In this document: one piece after another, positions 11,354 to 30,472 of the stretch | Position numbering within the stretch: position 1 is the first letter of the stretch | Layout of the letters: every line of letters begins with the position of its first letter | Assembly: GCF_000485595.1 (NCBI RefSeq) | Contig: NW_014577562.1 | Span: 81,813-142,342, forward strand | DNA: 60,530 nt | Direction of reading: 5' to 3' | From: Priapulus caudatus | Taxonomy: Eukaryota > Priapulida > Priapulimorpha > Priapulimorphida > Priapulidae | The notes under the pieces: generated by a model | The model's input: only the letters and a program-made list of their open reading frames with translations | Told to the model about the DNA's origin: nothing | Databases searched by the model: none | Translations under genes and position numbers: made by a program

Positions 11354-12300
11354 TGTAAAACGCTGCCAAAGCGTTACAAGGCCAATAAAGGCTACAGAAA
11401 TTCCCCCCCCACCCCGACGCAGTTACAGATCGTTCACGCGGCTGGATATTAATCGCGTCACGGCTAGCTCGGCAGAAATATTCGCCTGGCCTAATGGGGC
11501 CCAATTAGCTGAGGTCCGCAATCTTACGCTGATATTAATGCTCGCGTGCTTGGATATTACATAGATGTCACTCGCGGCTATGAGAATGCGGCTAGATATT
11601 GCGCCTGGCCTATGGGCACAGTTTAAGTGAGGCGCAATGTCTACACGGATATCGTCGCTGCTGGATGTTACGCCCATCGGATATTACGACGCTCTGCCCT
11701 ATAGGGGCCCAGGTGTGCGGCGCGATAGATTCAATCATGTCTAGTTTATTGCGCCCTCACGCATGTGGCCCAATAGAAGCAAGCTTAATATCTAAAGCGG
11801 CCGTCACTCCGAAGTGCTTCATATCCCCATAGAACCGCGAAGGGAGGCGCACTGCTTCAACGCATACGCCGGGCCCCGAGCCCGGTTTTAGTGACCTGAA
11901 TCGGTTTATGAATTGGTTTGTCTGACGCATGGTGAGCCGGTTCAGTAACCTGAATCGGTTTATAAATGCTTGTTGACGCCCGCACGGATGGACCGTTTTA
12001 GTGACTAATCGTTAAATAAGTGGCCTGCTTCGGAAAACACAATACGGTGCCGGGGCCGCGACGTGCCTGTGGGTATAAAAGCCGCGCCGCGAGCGGTAAT
12101 TGGGGAGGACCTGCCGCAGCAACCGGGCTTTACGACAGGCACGACCGCCGCACTGTAACCTTCCGCAATAAAGTACTTCTTAGTCATGGTAAATATCTGA
12201 TTCTAATTCACGTATATGTTTTGCTTCACACACATCTCCTACTTAATACATTAAACAATAGCTCAACATCACTAGCCGTATTAAAACACTAAACGTTACA
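11354..12300 (+). repeat. 5' LTR of the forward LARD-like element
   Basis: Starts TGTAAAACGCTG and ends AACGTTACA. It contains many GGGCCCAATTA-like and GCGCAATATCTAG-like blocks that repeat within the LTR, then a possible promoter (GGGTATAAAAGCCG near 12070) and AATAAAGTAC (12168) as a likely polyadenylation signal, giving the normal U3-R-U5 order. Confidence 0.8.
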
Positions 12301-12302
12301 AT

Positions 12303-12340
12303 TGGTGCCCGTGACCCAGAGATTTCGGAACCTGGTGCGC
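12303..12340 (+). other. Primer-binding site, tRNA-His type
   Basis: TGGTGCCCGTGACC here corresponds to TGGTGCCGTGACC on the complementary strand of the mirror copy (21781-21808). It is complementary to the 3' end of animal tRNA-His (TCACGGCA plus CCA). The match continues through the T-arm (GGTTCGAATC), longer than the usual 18 bases. Confidence 0.75.
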
Positions 12341-14587
12341 GCTACTCCCCTTGGTACTACCCCCCCGCTACAGAACGATCACTCGCCATAGCATCGTGCC
12401 AAGCACCGTCACTTCAGCGTCACTGGAATTCTGACTGACGATCCGGCTCACCATCCCAGAACGCATAAACAATACAAGCTACCCGACACCCTGCCCACGT
12501 CAAGACTCGGTCACTATTTTCCCGATATCCGCAACTCATTTCCGAACCACAACAGCGAATGGGTTCCTTCGACCCAATAACGCTACCCTTCAGTCCCACC
12601 GCAACGACTTCCCAAGGTCTACCCTTGGTCCTCCAAGACCCATCGCCACCTCGGCAAATAGTAAGATCCCCCCCTAATGTCGACATCACCCAAATACTCG
12701 GCGAACACACATCCGACCCCCCATCCCCAAAAGGCTTTCCCACTGACTCCCATACTTACACCGGCATATCTCTCACGGTCCCACCCAGTGGCGCCCTCTA
12801 CGCCCACACCAGTCCCCTGTCCAGCAACCCCCGACTCGCGTTCGTATAGATTCAATCTCGGATAGTACCATTTCCGTATTCAGCGAGGCGACGTACCCTA
12901 TCAATAGCCTATTATTTGTATCATACCGCAATAAGATAGTTTTATTAGCATGACGAGTGCAGTGTGTTGCACGCTAGCACAGTCTTTGCTACTCCATAGA
13001 GATATTGTTATCACTGTCGTATTCGTAAAGCGCACTATCGCGAACATGCGCTCCAGCTATTTCCATGTATTCCGATGACGCCGTTTACAGCGGCCTACTC
13101 GTAACTACTTATTCCGCGGCTTATATGTTACCGCGCTCTCTAACCGGTTCACGCCGCTATGCCGGCAGGCCGCTAATGACATGTATTCAATGTATGATGT
13201 TCATGTAATATTATCAGGACCATATTGGTCCTCAACGGTCTCCACGACGGGCGGTGAATGCGCTGCCGCCGTCACGCCGCAATCATCCAGCGCCAGCGGG
13301 TTGTCGGCAACGCCTGACCTGCGCCCTCTGTCTCGCGCCATTGCGCACTGCGCCGATTGCCGGCGCGCTGCCCGGCCTGCGCCTCTGCTCAGAGGCCGCC
13401 GTCGCCTACACCCGAGCTGCGGCCCTCTGCGAGTGCGCCACCTGCATCGTCGGCGGCCGCCTACACGCCAACGCTGCGGTCAAACGACCGTCCGCCGTAG
13501 TCCCCTTCCTGCGACTCGCCGCCTGCTTGCAGCGCCTGCAATTGCCGCCGCCTGCAGTCGCCGGCGCCAACGCGATAACGAGGCTCCAGCCCAGCCGGAG
13601 CGGACGTACGGATTATTGCATGGCTGCCGACCACCAACGGCAGGCGGGGTGACGAACACAACCGCGGCGCGAGGGCAAAAGCCGATCACCCAGCTCAACA
13701 CCCTGGGACGGTGAGCGGGCCCCGTCCCATGAGCAGTATCTACCGCTGAGGCCCCTCACCATGGAGGACGCCTTCCAATGGAGGAAGACGGACGAGGACG
13801 ACCAGCTCCGGAAGAGCTGCAGCGCCAAGCGCGAGCCGACGAAGACGTACACCCACGGCACCGCGGCCCTTCCATGGAGGAAGAGGACGAGGACGACCAG
13901 CTGCAGGAAGAGCTGCAGCGCCAGCGCGAGGGCCGACAAGACGTACTGCCCAACGGTACCGCCGCGGCACCGTCATCACCCACCCTACAACTACACGGCG
14001 ACCCTTCCTTCGGATGCGGACTTAAATGCATCATCAATCCCGCCCGTCGCGTCGACGGCAAAAGCCTTGCAATTCGACCTCGAGCCTGGATGAGGACCGG
14101 ACTTCAACCGAAGGAACTACGTCGGCTGCCTTCGTCGGGGCGGACACCGTGGACGACCCGCTGTCGCTACCGAGTTCGAAGGTCAGCGCGGCGCGGATGG
14201 CCCCTGACCCACGTCAATGCTCCCACGTCCCCAGATGACGCGCCATGCCCTGGTCGACCAGTGGCTGCCAGGCCGCGATGGCTGGAGGTCACCCGCCCCC
14301 CTCAGCCGCTAGGCAGGAATTCGACTGGCCGCAATTTCTCACGACGCCGTTAAACGCGGGTATCCGCTACCATTTATAGTTATACATTTACGGGTTTACG
14401 GGTTTACGGGTATCAGTAGCTCTGTACGGTGTGGGGTCATGGTTGAGACCCACACCAGTAGTATGATTTGTGTATTATAAACTTATTGTATCGGTGGTAG
14501 CTATGTCGGATTACCGTGACGCGTACGGCAGCCAGGAGACTGGCAGTCGATGTCCGAAAACGGACATCGGTCTAGTGGGGGGAGAAG

Positions 14588-15529
14588 TGTAACGCTGCAA
14601 AGCGTTACACGGCCAAATAAAGGCTTACAAATTCCCCCCCCACGCACCCGACGCGTTACAGAGTTACGCGGGCCTGGATTTAAATCGCTCACGGCTAGCT
14701 GCGGCTAGAATATTGCGGCCTGGCCTATGGGGGCCCAATTAGTGAGCGCAGATATCTATCCTGATATTAATCGCTCCGCTGGATATTTACATAGATGTCA
14801 CTCGCGCTAGAGATGCGGCTAGTATTGCGCACTGGCCATATGGGGCCCAGTTTTAGTGAGGCGCAATGTCTACACGGATATCGCTCGCAGCTGATGTTAA
14901 CGCCCATGGATATTACGCTCTGCCTATAGGGCCCCAGGTGGTGCGGCGCATAGATATCAATCATGTCCTAGTTATTGCGCTCTCACGCATGGTGGGCCCA
15001 ATTAAGACAGAGGCCTTAATATCTAAAGCGCTGTCACATCCGAAGTGGGCTTCATATCCCATATGAACCGCGAAGAGCATGGCGGCATGCTTCAACGCCA
15101 ATACGCCCAGAGGCGAGCCGGTTTAGTGACTGAATGGTTTATAAATTGGTTTGTTGACGCCATGTGAGCCGGTTCAGTAACCGGAATCGGTTTATAATTG
15201 GGCTTGTTGACGCCTGACCGATGGACCGGTTTGTGACCTTAATCGTTTAAAATGGACCTGTTGCGACACCAATACGCTTGCCGGGCGCGAGCGTGGCCTG
15301 TGGGGTATAAAAGCCGGAGCGCGAGCGGTATTGGGGAGGAACTCCGCCAGCAACCGGGCTTACGACAGGCACGACCGCGACCACGATGTAACCTTCCGCA
15401 ATAAAGTATTCTAGTCATTGGTAAATATCTGAGCTTCTATTATCGTATATGTTGTTTTGGCTTCACACACATTCTACTCATACCTTAACAATGAGCTCAA
15501 CCCACTAGCGTTATAAACTAAACGTTACA
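14588..15529 (+). repeat. 3' LTR of the forward LARD-like element
   Basis: Second copy of the LTR at 11354. It has the same start TGTAACGCTG and end AACGTTACA, the same TATAAAAGCC box near 15305 and the same AATAAAGTA signal near 15401. Differences from the 5' LTR are mostly one-base indels. Confidence 0.8.
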
Positions 15530-18500
15530 GCCGTCCTTGCATTTTGTTTTGCACAGACATAAGCTGCCTTGCTGTGACGAGCTTTGAATGAAAAAAACCA
15601 TGCGAATGAGACAATCAGTGCATGCAGTCATACTTGACACACATGCATACAGCAACATGTAAACCGCCTCCGCTGATTTTTATCACCATTATGATAGTGA
15701 TTGTAGACCTCGTCGCATTTTCGCCAAAGCAAATAACTCTTGATTTCGTTTGGGAAAGCACCTTTACGATAATTAGACACAATTTCTGGCTTTCTGAGAC
15801 ATTATTAGAGTCAGTGCATTAAAGATGAGAAAATTTTTAACAAAATCATGCCCTATGAAAAAGTACTCTGGCCCAAGCCTAAATAGCTCCCCGTAAACAA
15901 AATTTACGAGAGCGCTCTCTTTTTCCATCACAACATCAAAAGAGCTCTCGTAAAAAAAAAAGTAATTTTTAGGCTGCCTGCGTTGCATACGAGGTCGCTC
16001 ACCTTGCTGTCGAAGAACCAGTCACGTAGCAGGGAATAGAGCACCGATAATGGATGAACCTGAGTGACATGACACTTGATACATTTAAATTATGTCGATG
16101 CATGCTCTAAAAGTCTTTCTAAGCCAATACGATCCGTTTGAGGCAGCGCCTTTCACACTACACGTTAAACGCCATTGTTCGCCATGGCATTTTAACTCGC
16201 CTTTTCTGGGTACGGAAACTCCTTCCGACCTTTGACCTTAGCTAACGCGCAATGCGCACGAGTGTTAAAACTGTCACGGGTGTATATAGTCAAATGGCGC
16301 GTGTGTGCTGTAGCTGGTAGGTGCGGGCCTTTGGTTCTTGCTGCCAGTGCCTGTGCCTACGACGTGCCAGTGGTGTAGCTAGGATTTTTTCAGCGGGGGG
16401 GGGGGGGCACACATTTTCGTTGGGGCACAATATTCATATATTTTATAACTTTTCAATTGTATATCTGTTCAACGGCATTGTTTTTAATTAATTTTTTTTT
16501 ATCAAGCATGAATTTTTTCAGTGGGGGGGGGGGCACCTGGGGGCACAGAATTTGTGGGAAGGCAACGTCCCCCTTCCCCCCTTAGCTAGACGGCGGCTAC
16601 GCCCACTAGCGACGTGCCAAGTCGAGAGGCTGGTCGGTTTACATGACTCATAGTCATACTCACAAGGCACTTGAAGCATATCAACTGTAAAGCGCGACGG
16701 CGCCGCCATTGCGCGTACACATAATACATAGATATAAGAGCAGGTGCGAAAGCGTGCGCGACAGGAATTGCTCGACGCTTCGCTGATTTCATTCAGGGAT
16801 TTCAAACAACAAATACTCACCTTGCGAACTCCACTTTGCTCCTATGAAGTAACAACGTGCTTACTTGTTGTAGAGAATATCATGGTCCTCACTTCGCAGC
16901 AAGAGCTGTGTCCACGCAAATCACGGAATTAATCATGAAAATCTCGGCGATCTCTAGCTGCTTGCGCGCGATTGTAATCACATTCCATTGGAAAGCACGT
17001 GTGTGGTTTACGCCAAGCATGCAAGTGGCGCCGCCTTTCCGCCTGTACTTCAATGTGTTCCAATACGCGCAAGCAAAGTCCTAGAGATCGCGAGAATTTC
17101 ATGATCTAATTCGGTAATTTTTGGCGTGACCAGCTCGCTGCGAAGTGAGACAATGATCATTTCTACAACGAAGTAAGCACTGGTACTTCAATTAGGAGCA
17201 AAGATGGAGTCGGTTAAGAGGTTGAGTATTTGTGTTGAAATGCCTGTTGAAATCAAGCGAGCGTCCCCGAGCGCAACTTCCTGGCGGCACGCATTTCGAC
17301 TTTCTGCCTCTTATATCTTATGTATTAGTGTCCGCAATTGGCGGCGCCGTGCGCTTACAGTGATATGCTTTCAAGTGCCTGTGAGTATGACTAATGATAT
17401 GTACCGATACCAGCCTCTACCGACTTGCAGCGTCGGCAGGGGCGTAGCCGCGTAGCTAAGGGGGAAGGGGGGACGTTGCCTCCAAAATTTTCTGTCCCCC
17501 CAGGTGCCCCCCCCCCATGAAATTCATGCTTGATTAAAAAAAATGAATAAAACAATGCGTTAGAAAGTATACGATGAAAAGTTATAACCATATATAAATA
17601 TTGTGCCCGCACCGAAAGATGTGTGCCCCCCCCCCCCCGTCTGAAAAATCCAGCTAGCACCATCTGGCACGTCGTAGGCACCAGCACTGCAGCAAAGGAA
17701 GAAACAAGCCCGCACTACAGCTGACAGCACACACCGGCGGGCCCCCATTGACTATATACAGCCCGTGTGACAGTTTAACACTGGCGCATGGCCGCTTTAG
17801 GCCTAAGGTCAAAGGTCGGGAGGAGTTTCCGTCCAGAGAGCGCGAGTAAAATGGCGCGAACCAAATGGCGTTAACGTGTCAGTGTGTAAGGCTGCTCAAT
17901 AAACGGATGCGGTATTGCTAAGGAAAAGCACTTTTAGAGGGCATGGCATCGACCATAATTTAAATGTATCAGTGTCAGATGTCCAGTCAGGTCGATCCAT
18001 TATCGGTGCGCTCTTCCCTGCTAGCGTGCACTGTTCTTCGACGACAAGGTGAGACCTGCGTATGCAAACGGCAGCAGCCTAAAAATTACTTTTTTTTAGC
18101 CGAGAGCTCTTTTGATTTTGTATGAAAAAAAGCGCTCTCGTAATTTTTTTTACAAGGGAGCTATTTTAGGCTTGCCAGAGCACTTTTTCATAGGCATGAT
18201 TTTGTTAAAATTTTCAATCATTTTAATGCCACTGACTCTAATAATGTCTGTCAGAAGGCCAGACATTGTGTCTAATTACTTCGGTAAAGGTGTTTCCCAA
18301 ACGAAAAGTCAAGAATATGCTTTGCGAAATCGCGACGAGTGTCAAACAATCAGTTCATATGGTGATAAAATCAGGGAGGCCGGGGTTTACAATGTTGCTC
18401 GTATGCATGGTTGTGTACAAAAGTAATGACTGCATGCAACTATTGGTCCTCATTTCGCCGGATGGTTTTTTTCACTTCAAAGCTCGTCACCGCAAGGCAG

Positions 18501-18537
18501 CCTTATGTCTGGTGGCAAAACAATGCTAAGGGACGGT
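15530..18537. repeat. Inner palindrome, no gene
   Basis: Both halves hold the same material in opposite order: a GAGAGCTC-rich hairpin (15905-15960 and 18100-18150), a unit with poly-G tracts (16394-16410 and 16525) and an element fragment with the block AAGGCACTTGAAGCATATCA. The fragment recurs at 22900-23010, just after the N gap. Frames such as 18112-18426 are unremarkable. Confidence 0.7.
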
Positions 18538-21500
18538 GTAACGTTTAGTTTTAACGCTAGTTGTTGAGCTATGGTGTTAAGTGTATGAAGTCGGTAGAAT
18601 GCTGTGTGAAGCCAAAAACACATTATAACGATCAATAGAAGGTCAGATATTTCCAATGACTAGAAGTACTTTATTGGGCGAAAAAGGTTACAGTGCTCGG
18701 TCCGTGCCTGTCGTAACAGCGCGGTTGCTGCGAGTCCTCCCCGAATACCGCTCGCAGCTCCCGGCTTTTAACCCACCAGGCACGCTACGCGCCGCCGGCA
18801 GCCGTATTGGTGTCAACAGGCCACTTATTAACCGATTAAGGTCACTAAACCGGTCCATCGTCGGCGTCAACAAGCCAATTATAAACCGATTCAGGTTACT
18901 GAACCGGCTCACATGGCGTCAACAAACCAATTATAAACCGATTCAGGTCACTAAACCGGCTCGGCCTCGGCGTATGCGTGAAGCATGCGCCATGCCCTTC
19001 GCGTTCATATGGGGAATATGAAGCCACTTCGATGTGACGCCGCTTTAGATATTAAGCCCTCTGCTCTAATTGGGCCCACATGCGTGAGGCGCAATAACTA
19101 GACATGATTGATATCTATGCGCCGCACCACCTGGGCCCCTATAGGCAGAGCGTAATATGCCATGGGCCGTAACATCCAGCCGGCGAGCGATATCCGTGTA
19201 GACATTGCGCCTCACTAACTGGGCCCCTATAGGCCAGGCGCAATATCTAGCCGCATCTCTAGCGCGAGTGACATCTATGTAATATCCAGCCGCGAGCGAT
19301 TAATATCCGCGTAGATATTGCGCCTCACTAATTGGGCCCCTATAGGCCAGGCGCAATATCTAGCCGCATCTAGCCGTGAGCGATTAATATCCAGCCGCGT
19401 AACATCTGTACTGCGGTCGGTGGTGGGGGGGAATTTGTAGGGCCTTTATTGCGCTGTAACGCTTTGCAGGCGTTACACTTTCGCGGTGGAACCTCCCACT
19501 AGACCGATGTCGCGTTTTACGGAGCATCGACTGCCAGTCTCCTGGCTGGTCGCACGGCGTCACGGTAATCGCGACCATAGGCTACCACCGATACATAAGA
19601 TTTATAATCTACAAATCATACTACGGTGTGGCCTGCAACCATGACCCCACAACCGGTACAGAGCTACTGATACCCGTAAACCCGTAAACCCGTAAATGTA
19701 TAACTATAAATGGTAGCGGATACCCGCGTTTAACGGCCCTAAAATGCGGCCAGTCGAATCCTCCTAGCGCTGAGGGGAGGCGGGTGACTCAGCCATCGCG
19801 GCCCTGGCAGCCATGTCGACCAGGGCCATGGCGGTCATCTGGCGGACGTGGGAGGCATTGAACGTGGTGTCGGGCCATCCGCCTGCGGCTGACCTGCGAA
19901 ACGTCGTAGAGCGGCAGGCGGGTCGTCCACGGTGTCCCCCCGCCCGCGACGAAGGAGGCCGACGACTGCTCTCGTTGAAGTCCAGGTCCTCATCCAGCTC
20001 GAGGTCGAATTGCAGGCTGCCGTCGACGACGACGGGGGCGGGATTGATGCCATGCATTAGTCCCGCATCCGAAGAAGGGTCGCCCCGTGTAGTGTTCGGG
20101 GTGATGACGGTGCCGCGGTACCGTGGGCATACGTCTTCGTCGGCCTCGCGCTGGCGCTGCAGCTCTTCCTGCAGCTGGTCGTCGCTCGGTCGCTTGCTCC
20201 CCTCATGGAAGGCGCGGTACGTGGGTGTACGTCTTCGTCGGCCTCGCGCTGGCGGGCTGCAGCTCTTCCTGGCAGCTGGTCGTCCTTCGTCCTCATTCTC
20301 GCATGGAAGGGTCCTCCATCGGGTGAAGGGGCCAGCGGTAGTACTCGCTCATTGTAGACTGGGCCGGTCACCGTTCCAGGTGTTGTGGGTGATCGGCTGC
20401 CCTCCGGCCGGGCGGGTGTGTTCGCACCCGCCTGGCCGTGGTGGTGGCAGCCATGGCCAATATCGCGTACGTCCGGCTCCGGCTGGCTGGAGCGCCCTGG
20501 TATGTTGGCGCCGCGGCGACGGGCAGGGCGGCGCAAATTGGCAGCGCTGTGCAGAAGCAGGCGGCGGCAGTCGCAGAAGGGACTACGGCCGGACGGTCGT
20601 TGAGGCGGGCAGCGTTGCGTAGGCCGCGCCGACGATGTCAGGTGGCAGGGCACTCGGGAAAGGGCGCGCAGCATCCGGTGTAGGCGACGGCGGCCTCTGA
20701 GCAGAGGGCGGGCAGCGCGGGCAGCCGCCGCGGCACTCGGCGGGGGGCAGTGGGCAGATGGCGGCCGCAGACATGAGGGCGCGCAGGTGCAGGCGTTGCC
20801 GACACCCGCTGGGGCGTGGAGATTGCGGGGGGGGGGGGGGTGGACGGCGGCAGCGGGCATCCCGCCCGTCGTGACCGTTGAGGACAATATGGTCCTGATA
20901 ACATTAATGAACAATCATACATGATACTATGTCATTAGCGGCCTGCCGGCATAGCGGCGTGAACCGGTTAGAGAGCGCGGTAACATTTTATTAGAGCCGC
21001 GGAATAAGTAGTGTACGAGTAGCGCTGTAAACGGCGTCATCGGAATACATGGAAATAGCTGGAGCGCATGTTCGCGATAGTGCGCTTTACGAATACGAAG
21101 TGATACAATGATCTCTATGGAGTAGCAAGACTAGTGCTAGCGGTGCACACACTGCACGTCGTCCATGCTATAAAACTATCCTTATGCCGGTATGATTACA
21201 AATAATAGGCTATTGATAGGGTACTCGCTCGCTGAAATCACGGAAATGGTACATCCGAGATGAATCTATACGACGCGAGGTGGGGGTGCTGGACAGGGGA
21301 CTGGTGTGGGTGTAGAGCGGCGCACTGGTGGGAGCGCGAGAGAGATATGGGGCCGGTAAGTATGGGAGTCAGTGGGGAAGCCTTTGGGATGGGGGGTCGG
21401 AAAGGTGTGTCGGCCGAGTTATTTGGGTGATGTCGAGCCTTGAGGGGGGGATCGTACTATGCCGAGGTGGGGGCGATGGGGTCTTGGAGACAAGGTAGGA

Positions 21501-22776
21501 CCTGGAAGTTCGTTGCGGTGGGACTGAAGGGTAGGCGTTATTGGGTCGAAGGAACCCATTCGGCTGTTGTGGTTTCGAGAATGGTTAGCGGGGCATACTC
21601 GGAAAATAGTGAATCGAGGTCTTGCCCGTGGCAGGGGTGGTCGGTAGCTTTGTATTGTTATGCGTCTGGAGGGGCCGGATCGTCAGTCAGACTCAAGTAA
21701 GACGCTGAAGTGAGTGCTTGGCACGATGTATGGGCCGAGTGATCGTGTAGCGGTAGTAGCGGGCAAGGGAGTACCGCGCACCCAGGTTCGAATCTGGTCA
21801 CGGCACCAATGTAACGTTTAAGTTTTAACGCTAGGTGTGTTGAGGGCTATTGTTAATTGTATGCAGTAGAATGTGTGTGAAGCCAAAAACACATATCGAT
21901 ATATAGAAGTCAGATATTTCCATGACTAGACAGTACTTTATTGCGGAAGGTTACAGTGGCTCGGTCCGTGCCTGTCGTAAAGCGCGGTTGCTGCGGAGTC
22001 CCCGCAATACGCCTTCGCGCTCGCGTTTTTTTTATACCCACAGGGCACGGCTCGGGCGGCGCGCAGCCGTATTTGGTGTCAACAGGCACTTATTAGCCGA
22101 TTAAGGTCATAAACGGCATCCGGTCGGGCGTCAACAAAGCAATTATAAAGGGCGATTCAGGTTACTGAACTGGCGGCTGCACATGGCGTCACAACCAATT
22201 ATTTATAAACGCGATTCAGGTCATCTAAACCGGCTCGGCCTCGCGTATGCGTGAAGCATGCGGCATGCTTCGCGTTTGCATATGGGATATGAAGGCCACC
22301 TTCGGATGTGCCGCCGCTTTAGATATTAAGCCTCTGCTCTAATTGGGGCCACATGCGTGAGGCGGCAATAACTAGACATGATTGATATTCTATGCGCCGC
22401 ACAACCTGGGCCCTAATAGGCAGCGGCGTAATTATCCATGGGCGTAACATCTCAGCGGGGGGGGCGAGCGATATCCGTGTAGACAGTGCGGGCCTGCACT
22501 AACTGGGCCCTCATAGGCCAGGCGCAATATCTAGGGGCGCGGCATCCTCTAAGCGCGAGTTTGACCATCTATGTAATATCAGGCCGGCGAGCGATTAATA
22601 TCAGCGTAGATATAGCGCCTCAACTAATCTGGCCCATAGGCGCAGGCGGAATATCTAGCCGCAGACTAGGGCCGTGAGCCGATTAATATGCCAGCCGCGT
22701 AACTCTGTACTGGCGTCGTGGTGGGGGGGGAATTGTACGCTTTTTGGCATAGCCTGTAACGGGTTGCAGCGTTACA
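18538..22776 (-). mobile_element. Same LARD-like element, mirrored copy
   Basis: Reverse-complement copy in the right palindrome arm: LTRs at 18538-19477 and 21810-22776, primer-binding site at 21781-21808. Here the T-arm and 3' end of the primer tRNA read cleanly as AGGTTCGAATCTGGTCACG followed by GCACCA. The frames at 19813-20622 and 20057-20914 are composition artefacts. This is probably the same DNA molecule as the forward copy, read on the other strand. Confidence 0.75.
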
Positions 22777-22820
22777 AGCGGGTGGAACACGAAAAATATC
22801 GTTATGTCTACGACATTCAA

Positions 22821-22845
22821 NNNNNNNNNNNNNNNNNNNNNNNNN
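22821..22845. other. Assembly gap, 25 N
   Basis: Exactly 25 unknown bases. The sequence to the left is the end of the palindrome. The sequence to the right (22846-23030) resembles the element fragments at 16640-16800 and 17260-17390. A fixed 25-N spacer is a known output of some long-read gap-filling software. Confidence 0.95.
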
Positions 22846-23457
22846 CGCGGGTCGCGCGGATAATCCCGCTGCAAAAATGGCAAGCGAGCGTCGAGCGAAT
22901 TCCTGGCGCACGCTTTCGCACCTGCTCTTATATCTATGTATTAGTGTACGCGCAATGGCGGCGCCGTGCGCTTACAGTTGATATGCTTCAAGTGCCTGTG
23001 GTCATACTCATGATACTGGGCAGAGATTGGGGCTGGATCGACCGAGTGCACGGTTGTTAGTAAGTATTTTTCTTAAGTGAAGAGGCGAAGCGTGGCAACA
23101 AATACTACTCTTATTCTATAAACGACTCATTCTTACCGCGTAAACGCCACTCTGCACAAACTGGAAAATGCAGTTTTAATACGTGATAAAAAAGTGAAAT
23201 GAGATCAGTGGCTCTGCCAGTGGCGACTGGCGAATACCTACTGGCGCCATCTCGTGGAGCATATATCACGCTATGAAGTCTGCGGCCATAAAACCAGATG
23301 GCGCGCATTAACATGTCGACTTATAGATGATCACGCGTCTTCTTTCCTATGTGTATTTTTCCATACTACAAAGTCGTGGTTTCAATCTACTCACCGGGTG
23401 CTAGCATTGTGCTAGTTGCATTTTTCAGTAGCCACGATTATTTTGCGCAAAGGAACG

Positions 23458-30128
<6,671 letters not shown>

Positions 30129-30207
30129 AAGCGTCGCATGTGGTCCGGCGAGTTGACTGACTGCCCCCTCCCCCCAGCTATCCGCGCACCTGTTTTCTGG
30201 TCACTGT

Positions 30208-30381
30208 CATGATGCCAGACAGCATGCAGAGCTACGTTCTCTCGAAACTTCACGAGTCTCACCAGGGTATCGACAAGATCCGGTTGAGGGCTCGTACCTG
30301 TGTTTATTGGAACAACTGTAATGCAGACATAGAGAACATGATAAAGTCGTGTAGTATTTGTCAGCATTCCCAGAAGTCATG
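30208..30381 (+). pseudogene. Ty3/Gypsy integrase zinc-domain fragment
   Basis: The plus-strand frame shows the HHCC spacing of an integrase N-terminal zinc finger: LHESHQG, then WNN, then SCSICQ, ending at a stop. It is an isolated piece of an LTR retroelement, 80 bases beyond the SRSF10-like stop codon and in the opposite orientation to the larger remnant that follows. Confidence 0.8.
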
Positions 30382-30472
30382 ACGCCCGGAGAGGACTACT
30401 TTCAGAAAGCAGTGTACATACGCAGGTATACGCGTAGTGATGAGGCTACAAAGTAGTTCCGCATAATATTAC

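Larger units (their letters stand above)
11354..15529 (+). mobile_element. Non-autonomous LTR retrotransposon, forward copy
   Basis: 5' LTR 11354-12300 and 3' LTR 14588-15529, each about 945 bases, begin TGTAA and end AACGTTACA. A primer-binding site follows the 5' LTR (12303) and a purine tract AGTGGGGGGAGAAG precedes the 3' LTR. The interior, 12301-14587, is GC-rich and low in complexity. I see no reverse transcriptase, integrase or protease motif, so it is LARD-like. Long frames at 13181-13714 and 13778-14353 are Arg/Pro/Ala-rich artefacts of composition. Flanking CCGT on both sides may be part of the target duplication. Many single-base indels separate the two LTRs, so the sequence quality is poor. 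Confidence 0.8.
11300..22820. repeat. Giant palindrome, arms about 5.7 kb, centre near 17000
   Basis: Sequence from 11300 reads forward to about 16990, then its reverse complement follows from about 17040 to 22820. Matching pairs include TTGAATGTCTAGACAT (11310) with ATGTCTACGACATTCAA (22804), the LTRs, the internal region, TAAAAATTACTTTTTTT near 18080 with its inverse near 15955, and the GATCTCTAG blocks flanking the centre. The arms differ mainly by single-base insertions and deletions, the error style of raw long reads. The right arm stops at a 25-N gap. I think it is more likely a folded-back read used in gap filling than genomic DNA. Confidence 0.85.

Noticed and set aside
13181-14353. 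Long Arg/Pro/Ala-rich frames
   Set aside because: GC-rich interior of the LARD-like element in a noisy region. Frames differ between the mirror copies and show no family motif.
19813-20914. Frames of 269 and 285 residues on opposite strands
   Set aside because: They overlap each other and are the mirror of the frames at 13.2-14.3 kb. Composition artefacts.
21781-21808. tRNA-like sequence ending in CCA
   Set aside because: Only the T-arm and acceptor 3' half are present, with an encoded CCA, next to an LTR. It is a primer-binding site and not a tRNA gene.
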